Virus record (IMG/VR): IMGVR_UViG_3300032676_002149 | Location: 1-43,593 of that record | Length of the DNA: 43,593 nt | Strand: one strand, 5' to 3' | Source of the DNA: a virus | Part shown: one piece after another, positions 37,978 through 43,593 of the stretch | Layout of the letters: every line of letters starts with the position of its first letter | How positions within the stretch are numbered: the first letter of the stretch is position 1 | The notes under the pieces: model-generated | Databases searched by the model: none | Told to the model about the DNA's origin: nothing | Seen by the model: only the letters and a program-made list of their open reading frames with translations | Program-made: the position numbers and the translations under genes

Positions 37978-38043
37978 CTGTGGCGACTTTATAGGCAAGA
38001 ATCAGGAATGGCGAGCCCTCTCTATGCTCGCGTTCCACTGAGC

Positions 38044-38916
38044 CTAAATGCTTTCTACAGCGGCCATCCGCTCGAACTCAGGAAACAGGTCTGAGTGCTT
38101 CGCGGATATGAAGCGTACCACCTTGGCGTTTTCGAGAAGTCGTTTCAGGTATCCGCGTATCACGGTGAAGTTGAGCATGTTTTCGGCATAGGCGTCCTCT
38201 ATGGCTTTGAAGTCGCGCTCAAGCACTTCCATTTCAGCCTCCATTTTTGCGAGATCCTCCGGCGAGATGGATTTTACCTTGGGTATTTGCGGATCGACCA
38301 GCTGATCCTTAACCGTCACCATGAACAGACCATCCGCATACCCCTTCGTGAAATTGTTTGCGCCGACCATCAGCTCGGCAATCTCGATTTGCCTTACAGC
38401 CGTTACGCGCTTGAGAATTCGGAAAACAGCAGGACTCAACTGCTTGTCCTTGAGAAGCTCGACCGCCTCCTCGTGAATCCCTCGGAGCATGTTCAGGCGT
38501 GATTTGATTTCCCTCACGTCCATGTCCAGCGCGGCAGCGATCCGCTCGACCGCGACACCGTTTTTCACCGCGCGGGTGATCATGGCGTGTTCCTGAATCG
38601 GGGACAGGCGGTTGATCCGGGAGTTGTAGGTGAAGCTCTCGTCCTCGGTTGATATCAGGCACTCGACCTCTTTTATCCCGATCTCGCGCAACGCATACAA
38701 TCGCAGATGTCCGTCCATGATTAGGTATACCCCGTCTTTGCCTTTTTGCGGATAGACCATCAGCGGTTCGATAACACCGACTTCCCTGATTGATGAAACG
38801 ATGGAACGATAGCGGGTCACCTTTTTCTCGGGATCGGACAAATGCCGCACCGGGAGCAGCTGGGAGAGCTGGAGGGTTAGGCGCTCAAACTGGAAACCGA
38901 CGACAGGCTTATTCAT
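38044..38916 (-). CDS. RepB/ParB-like partition protein 1
   Basis: A 290-residue protein with an N-terminal ParB-like domain (IEPLMVYPQ, then LIMDGHLRLYALREIGIKEV with GHLRLYA box) and an HTH region (VERIAAALDMDVREIKSRLN). The C-terminal 150 residues match RepB-type plasmid partition proteins. It overlaps the neighbouring partition-like gene by ATGA. With the second copy and the serine recombinase it forms a three-gene operon. Confidence 0.75.
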   Translation of the reverse strand: MNKPVVGFQFERLTLQLSQLLPVRHLSDPEKKVTRYRSIVSSIREVGVIEPLMVYPQKGKDGVYLIMDGHLRLYALREIGIKEVECLISTEDESFTYNSRINRLSPIQEHAMITRAVKNGVAVERIAAALDMDVREIKSRLNMLRGIHEEAVELLKDKQLSPAVFRILKRVTAVRQIEIAELMVGANNFTKGYADGLFMVTVKDQLVDPQIPKVKSISPEDLAKMEAEMEVLERDFKAIEDAYAENMLNFTVIRGYLKRLLENAKVVRFISAKHSDLFPEFERMAAVESI

Positions 38917-39800
38917 GCCGCCCTCCGGGGTTCAGAGTTAATGCGTTCCGATAGGCATTTGGGGATGGTGCCGAGATCTTCAGCGCGAAGCAGATTTACG
39001 AAATTCTCATCGTCGAGCAGACGCTTGAAGCCGGTGACAAGAAACATGAGGCTTGCTTCGCAGTGCTTGGCCTTTTTCACCATTACCTTCTGGCGTTGAG
39101 TTTCCTTGCGGAAAGCATTCACGTACCCGTCAGCGGTCGTGCGCGGGTTCTTGCCGCGTTGGCTGGAACGCATGCGCTTTCCAAGAAACTTTCGCTGCTC
39201 GATGATACGCTTCACCGTCCTTATTGAGGCCTGATTGAGCTGCTTGTTCTCGTATGCTTTGAGCAGCTCACGCTGGGCTTCAACGGATTCGGTTTTCGCA
39301 ATGTCGATGGCCACTCCCAAAGGGATTTTCCCCTTCAGAGCTGCATCAAGCAGGCGTTCTTCGCCCGCTTTTTTAAGCACCAGCAGCCCGCCGACCAGGC
39401 CGTCGGCGATATCCAGTTTCTTGCCAATGGCCAGTTTGCTGTATCCAGCCTCCGTGAGCCGCTCAATCTCGTGGATCAGGTCCATCGGTGACGAAAAACG
39501 TCGCGCCATGTTTTCCACCAAGCTCATCAGAAGGCGGTCCTCCTTTGGAACTTCGACAACCACGGCAGGGATTTCGGTGTACCCCAGCGCCTGGTAAGCC
39601 TCGATGCGGCCCTGCCCGCAAACCAGATCGTATCCCGGCTCCTCGCCGTCTTTGACGATCCGGTTGCTTACCTTGATCGGCTTTTTCAGGCCGAGGTTTC
39701 GAATGCTGTTGAGAACCTTTTCAAATTTCTTCCGATCCCTGGCTCGCGGGTTCAGAATTCGGATGAGTTCAATGGGGATGAGTGTGACGGATTCGTTCAT
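38913..39800 (-). CDS. RepB/ParB-like partition protein 2
   Basis: A 295-residue ParB-fold protein: KKPIKVSNRI, then LVCGQGRIEAYQALGYTEIP (GQGRIEA box) and VENMARRFSSPMDLIHEIER, followed by an HTH (YSKLAIGKKLDIADGLVGGL). Related in architecture to the following gene. ATG 39800 overlaps the recombinase stop (ATGA) and its own stop overlaps the next start. Likely DNA binding in the cassette rather than phage partition. Confidence 0.75.
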   Translation of the reverse strand: MNESVTLIPIELIRILNPRARDRKKFEKVLNSIRNLGLKKPIKVSNRIVKDGEEPGYDLVCGQGRIEAYQALGYTEIPAVVVEVPKEDRLLMSLVENMARRFSSPMDLIHEIERLTEAGYSKLAIGKKLDIADGLVGGLLVLKKAGEERLLDAALKGKIPLGVAIDIAKTESVEAQRELLKAYENKQLNQASIRTVKRIIEQRKFLGKRMRSSQRGKNPRTTADGYVNAFRKETQRQKVMVKKAKHCEASLMFLVTGFKRLLDDENFVNLLRAEDLGTIPKCLSERINSEPRRAA

Positions 39801-41341
39801 ACGGTTTGTTGGATGGTTGTTCTCGCTGTCATATGGAAAAAGAAATCGAGGGTTTGGAATCGGTAGGCGTCGAGATAGATGCCGTTGTCCTCCGCGATCC
39901 TGAGTTTCTCCCATGTCATGTCTATGGCTGGGAGAAGGTAGTAGTCCTGGATGCCTTCGTTCATCGTATCCATTCGCACGGCGACCGTGATGTCGGGGCG
40001 CAGGGATTCGTCGAGACGGATGATCCACCGGGATGATCCGCGCATCGTGGTCTGGTGGCGGCAGAGCACAATCGAAGCCCGAAACTCCCGGTTCACAATA
40101 AGAAGATCGGTCTGTTCGTGGGTGGTGACGCTGCCTCCCATCGCTTCGATCTGGGCGATTACTTCTGCGACAATGGCGGGGTGCTGGCGGCGGAGACGCC
40201 GGTTGACCTCAATGAAACCGTAATCGGTCTGGGGCGTGTAGCCTATGAGGGAATATGCCGCTACGAGGCTGCCGAACCTGTGCCGGAAGGCGGCGCTTGA
40301 CGGCATGTCATCGCACTCGTCGATGAGGATGCCGGAAATCCGCCCGCGCTGTTGCAGCACGCCCCTGAGCTTTTCGAGCATCTCCTCGTTGGTGAACTTC
40401 CGGCTGCGCTCGATGATGATACCCTGCGCCGCGAAAAAGATGGTCGGGTCTACGATCCCCTCGAAAGCCCCCTCCGTACGAATCCATCGATCCGGGGGAT
40501 TGTTGACGTGCTTCTTTTTCAGTTTGAATGATGTCCGGTGGTAGACGTTGTTCCCGATGTATTTCTCGTTGGTCAGGACCTGATGGACGGTTGCGCGGTT
40601 CCACTCGCGACCGAAGTCCGTGATCAATCCGCGTGCATTGAGGGATTTTGCAATTTCCGATTCCTGGAGGCCCTGCTGGACGAAGGCGTCGTACATCCAC
40701 TGGACTGCGGCGACTTCTTCCTCGGGGCCGCGCACCAGGATGACCCGGTCGGTTTGGAGGCTTTTCTGCTCGCCGATTTTGAGGACTCCCTTGTGCTGGC
40801 CATTCTGGTCGATGAGCATCCGGCGCAGGCCATACCCGGCGGTGCCGCCCTGCTTGAATCCCATCTGGATGAGACGGCAGGCCCCCTGAAAGACTTTTGA
40901 CGACAGCTCACGACTGTATTCACCAGCCATCGCCCGTTTCACGCCCTTGACGATAGTCGACACCGGGCTCCCGTCGTTTTCAAATTGCTCCGCGCAGTAG
41001 TGAACCGAGATGCCCGCGCGACGGCAGATGTATTCGTAATAGGCGCTTTCGTCTGCGTCCTGAAACCGTCCCCAGCGGCTCACGTCATAAACTAAGATGC
41101 AGGTGAAGTTGGCTGTCTTGCCTTGCACGTCGGAGATCATCAGCCCGAGCGAGTCACGGCCTTGGATGTTGAGGCCGCTCTTTCCCTCGTCGGAATACTT
41201 TCTCACGATCTCCATGCCACGGCGGGCGGCATACTCCAGGATCACGTCCATCTGGTTGTTGGTGGAGTACTGCTGGTGCTCTGTGGACATGCGCACGTAG
41301 GCGGCGGCGCGTATCAGTTGAGAATTTTCGACATCACTCAT
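39797..41341 (-). CDS. Large serine recombinase
   Basis: A 514-residue recombinase. The resolvase-type catalytic domain begins AAYVRMSTEHQQYS with nucleophile Ser19, followed by the GKSGL motif near residue 55 and the RAMAGEYSRELSSKV helix. A recombinase domain (GTAGYGLRRMLIDQNGQ) and a C-terminal domain follow. No zinc-ribbon Cys cluster is visible. It probably moves or inverts DNA carrying this cassette. It is coupled to two RepB-like genes. Confidence 0.9.
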   Translation of the reverse strand: MSDVENSQLIRAAAYVRMSTEHQQYSTNNQMDVILEYAARRGMEIVRKYSDEGKSGLNIQGRDSLGLMISDVQGKTANFTCILVYDVSRWGRFQDADESAYYEYICRRAGISVHYCAEQFENDGSPVSTIVKGVKRAMAGEYSRELSSKVFQGACRLIQMGFKQGGTAGYGLRRMLIDQNGQHKGVLKIGEQKSLQTDRVILVRGPEEEVAAVQWMYDAFVQQGLQESEIAKSLNARGLITDFGREWNRATVHQVLTNEKYIGNNVYHRTSFKLKKKHVNNPPDRWIRTEGAFEGIVDPTIFFAAQGIIIERSRKFTNEEMLEKLRGVLQQRGRISGILIDECDDMPSSAAFRHRFGSLVAAYSLIGYTPQTDYGFIEVNRRLRRQHPAIVAEVIAQIEAMGGSVTTHEQTDLLIVNREFRASIVLCRHQTTMRGSSRWIIRLDESLRPDITVAVRMDTMNEGIQDYYLLPAIDMTWEKLRIAEDNGIYLDAYRFQTLDFFFHMTARTTIQQTV

Positions 41342-41736
41342 GGAAATAGGGGAAGGGGGTGGCCGGACATGCCTGCGGGATGTTTGGAGCGATGGACATC
41401 CCCGCAGGTGCCTGCGAATCGCGCATCGCAGAAAGATCAAAACCATTGCCACCGGTTCTCGGTCGCACCCGCAGGTTTTCATGGCGGATATTTTGGTGTT
41501 TCGGGCACACCTCCCCACAAGCCCTCGACGCTCCAGAAATGCTCAGAGGGAAATCATGGGTCGATTCAGATTTTTTGGCACGGTTGGAGGACTTTTTTGG
41601 CAATCGCCCCTCAATCGGCGGGTTCCAAGGTGTGGCGTTCATTCACGGGGCGCGATTTTCGGCGGATTCCCTCGGTTGGAAACAAACGAGTTGTGTGGGG
41701 ATGGAATCCCGGCTCGCCTCCAATCATCCCTGCTGT
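41342..41736. other. Gene-poor gap with a hairpin upstream of the recombinase
   Basis: About 395 bases with no convincing gene, though a 102-codon Pro-rich frame exists on the minus strand. A hairpin lies at 41372-41408: CCTGCGGGATGT and ACATCCCCGCAGG form a 12-base-pair stem with one bulged base. A further GCCTGCG repeat adjoins it. This could be the recombinase att/res site or a regulatory hairpin. Confidence 0.45.
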
Positions 41737-42288
41737 TCAGCTTACTGGAATCGCGTGGCACTTATATGCCCCGAAAGCCGTAACCTGAAAGCAACAGACA
41801 AGTTGCCCTGTCGCGAGGGAAAGTGATCCCCAGAGATTTTTGAATATCCCCCAGAACCCTTCCAACGCATCCATTGGCGGAGATCGGCTCAGACGAACCG
41901 CCGTGCGAACGATCAGTTCTGGGAACCACTGACAAAACCGCCGCAGATAGCGCCGGAGTAGGTAATCCCATCGGATCACGTCGTCGGCATCCCGGTTGCC
42001 GTCGAAGAACATCTGGACGATTTCGTTCCTGACCAGTCGGTATGGCTGGGCGAAACTCGGAAGCAGGCTGACCGACACCCCGCATGAAGCGCACCGGAAC
42101 CGCCGAACCGCAATTGGCATGACTCCCGATGATCCCTTTTTGCTTAAACTGCGGGTGTAATATCCGAGCGATTCAAAGCAATTTTGCCCGCCGCATGATG
42201 GGCAGTTCGGGGGAGGCGGGACTTCCTTGTGTGCCGCCCCGGCGACATACTGTTCTGGCGAACCAGAGAATTCGAAGATGATCTGCAT
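41737..42288 (-). CDS. Zinc-ribbon transposon-associated protein (DUF6431-like)
   Basis: A 183-residue protein. NCPSCGGQNCF and then RFRCASCGVSVSLLPSFAQP form a four-Cys zinc ribbon; the whole pattern (zinc ribbon, then LPSF.QPYR, then a helical region) matches DUF6431-type proteins near transposases and recombinases, from memory. ATG 42288 is chosen as the domain start. It lies between the recombinase cassette and the integrase and may be part of the same mobile unit. Confidence 0.6.
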   Translation of the reverse strand: MQIIFEFSGSPEQYVAGAAHKEVPPPPNCPSCGGQNCFESLGYYTRSLSKKGSSGVMPIAVRRFRCASCGVSVSLLPSFAQPYRLVRNEIVQMFFDGNRDADDVIRWDYLLRRYLRRFCQWFPELIVRTAVRLSRSPPMDALEGFWGIFKNLWGSLSLATGQLVCCFQVTAFGAYKCHAIPVS

Positions 42289-42348
42289 CCTCGATAGTCG
42301 CACATGCCGGTTTGCTCGGTTGCGTGCGGGGGCTAGGCGCATCGGCAA

Positions 42349-42366
42349 GATCGTTGCGCAACGATC
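42349..42366. repeat. Long palindrome, copy 3, beside the integrase
   Basis: GATCGTTGCGCAACGATC is a perfect 18-base palindrome 6 bases from the integrase stop. Eighteen bases (42351-42368) are identical to 12233-12250. Confidence 0.6.
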
Positions 42367-42372
42367 CACTGA

Positions 42373-43593
42373 CTATTCAGTTGAAGGCAGGATATTGAAC
42401 CATTCCTCAGCCTGCTTTTCCGTGGCCAGTTCGCGATAGTGCTTGAAAATAATGGCAGAGGAATTGCCTGCTTCCAGCGCAACCTGATCTGCACTCTGTA
42501 ATACCGCGATTCGGTAGCTGATGAAAGAATGTCTCAACACGTTGTTTGGCCATTCAAATCCACATTTTTTTGCCAATGGTGTGACCTTCCTGTAAATCTC
42601 ATCGTTCTTCACCACGAGTCCAGTGCCGACGTGTGGCAAAAGCCACTCGCGTAAATTTTCACTGATGGGCACAACTCGCCGCGAAGCAGTCTTTGCCTGC
42701 CCGGCGCGGATCTGAATGATCTTTCGATCAAGATCGATGGCGTTCCAATCAAGGCGAACAATTTCCGCCGCGCGAAGCCCTGCGAATCCCCCGAGCACTA
42801 TGAAGGGGATCATCTCTCCAGTGGCAAAGGATAGGATTTTAACCATCTGCTCAGGCGTAAAGATTTCAGTGTCGGTGTCGCCGACTTTTACTTTGGCGAC
42901 AACCTCAGCCTCGGTGATTTCATTTTTCGGCAGATAGGAACGTGATTTTGCCCAAGAAAAAAATGTTCGAATGCTTGTGTGGACTGTATTCCTGCTGCGG
43001 GGCGCTCCGCCAAGTTTTCTCAACCACTCGTCAATCTGATGGCTTTTAACGTGGAGGATCGGGATCGGGAATGCCGCAGAAAAACGGTTCACATCGCTAC
43101 GGAGTTGGTAAAGATAGCGTGGACTTGCTCCATCCTGCCTCTTGGATTCGATGAACTCTTCGGCTATTTCTGCCACTGTCACACCGGTTCGCACTCCACG
43201 GTTGCGCACGACGTAATCTTGGACAGCAGCAAGAAGGGAGGTCTGTCCGAGAACCTGCCTGCAGGCGACATATTCCTCAACCGCAGCAAGTAGGGGGGTG
43301 TTCAAGGCCCCGGTCAGTTTTCGGGCTGAAAGGAAAGTCTCGCAGTCGCCATTCGTCAGGCTTGAAATGAGTGACCGCCCGGAATTGAGGCTTCGTGCAA
43401 CTCGCTTTGCCTCGTCCTTTGCAAGTTCAAGGGATCGAAAGTTTCGCCGGTAGCGGATTTCTCCGACGTACCAGACAACGGAAAACAGAGGGCGTGCCCT
43501 GTTGGTGGTTGTATAAATCCTCACGTCGGATGAACCGACGCGAATACTCAGGGAAGTGGGACTGGATTTCAGGGTTCTGGCCTCAGTTGTCAT
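42373..43593 (-). CDS. Tyrosine integrase
   Basis: A 406-residue tyrosine recombinase. An arm-binding N-terminus and SAM-like core-binding domain (about 135-215) precede the catalytic domain: Arg274 in GLRAAEIVRLDW, Lys301 in GQAKTASRR, Arg354 in NVLRHSF, and nucleophile Tyr386 in KHYREL. The two usual His positions are Asn351 and Asn377. The start is at the window edge but the ORF appears complete. It would integrate and excise the prophage. Confidence 0.93.
   Translation of the reverse strand: MTTEARTLKSSPTSLSIRVGSSDVRIYTTTNRARPLFSVVWYVGEIRYRRNFRSLELAKDEAKRVARSLNSGRSLISSLTNGDCETFLSARKLTGALNTPLLAAVEEYVACRQVLGQTSLLAAVQDYVVRNRGVRTGVTVAEIAEEFIESKRQDGASPRYLYQLRSDVNRFSAAFPIPILHVKSHQIDEWLRKLGGAPRSRNTVHTSIRTFFSWAKSRSYLPKNEITEAEVVAKVKVGDTDTEIFTPEQMVKILSFATGEMIPFIVLGGFAGLRAAEIVRLDWNAIDLDRKIIQIRAGQAKTASRRVVPISENLREWLLPHVGTGLVVKNDEIYRKVTPLAKKCGFEWPNNVLRHSFISYRIAVLQSADQVALEAGNSSAIIFKHYRELATEKQAEEWFNILPSTE

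Noticed and set aside
12233-42368. The shared 18 bases at 12233 and 42351 as attL and attR
   Set aside because: The enclosed segment would leave the integrase and the early arm outside, and a third copy of the core lies inside a structural gene.
1-43593. tRNA or rRNA genes and an attachment site in a tRNA
   Set aside because: I looked for cloverleaf arms and rRNA words and saw none; the far attachment end is probably outside the window.

Overview
The window holds most of a tailed, lambda-like (siphovirus-type) prophage with its integrase at the right end, plus a separate-looking recombinase/partition cassette next to the integrase. The late region has the lambda order: Nu1-like small terminase, GpA-family large terminase, gpW-like joiner, lambda-family portal, S49 protease, scaffold-like coiled coil, major capsid protein, tail completion genes, a G/GT-type tail chaperone pair with a -1 frameshift signal, tape measure, then very large tail-stalk and fibre genes. 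The host cannot be named with certainty. DNA is fairly GC-rich, Shine-Dalgarno signals are patchy, and the integrase carries the GNS...HYREL end seen in many Verrucomicrobiota integrases, so a Verrucomicrobiota host is my best guess (inference, moderate to low confidence). No rRNA, tRNA or CRISPR array was seen.

Layout. (1) 1-11.1 kb, mainly minus strand: an early/replication arm read right to left: ParB-like protein, GT-A glycosyltransferase, RarA/MgsA-C-terminal-like protein, SH3-like small protein, ATP-dependent DNA ligase, amidoligase, class II glutamine amidotransferase, an HTH protein, two AAA+ ATPases and two hypotheticals. Three genes in 7.05-8.94 kb (two plus, one minus) look like AT-richer cargo. 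(2) 11.1-12.2 kb: a small XRE-type regulator and a restriction-endonuclease-like gene, both plus strand. (3) 12.2-21.5 kb: packaging, lysis and head genes, ending in a terminator. (4) 21.5-37.4 kb: tail genes. (5) 37.4-43.6 kb, minus strand: a PD-(D/E)xK protein, two RepB/ParB-like proteins coupled to a serine recombinase, a zinc-ribbon protein and the tyrosine integrase.

The early arm carries its own control layer. A palindrome with arms close to ATACGC/GCGTAT and a 5-base spacer occurs six times, and in four cases an ATG lies 0-2 bases from its end. One copy abuts the start of the XRE gene, which is the natural candidate to bind it. A second, 30-70-base repeat occurs four times between genes; three copies lie in small ORFs that end in an ATGA overlap with the next gene. 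The late arm has another signal: GTTGAC followed by exactly 14 bases and a start codon before six genes, with 15 or 17 bases before two more.

The phage is unusually rich in single-gene nuclease and glycosylase-like cargo: an HhH-GPD-like protein, a PGN_0703-like putative endonuclease, a possible DUF1643-type protein, two further PD-(D/E)xK proteins and a membrane-anchored Mrr-like endonuclease with a zinc ribbon. The best candidates for undescribed biology are the amidoligase plus amidotransferase pair in the early operon, the six-site operator/short-leader system, the GTTGAC start-site signal, and the 15-cysteine mini-protein among the tail fibre genes.
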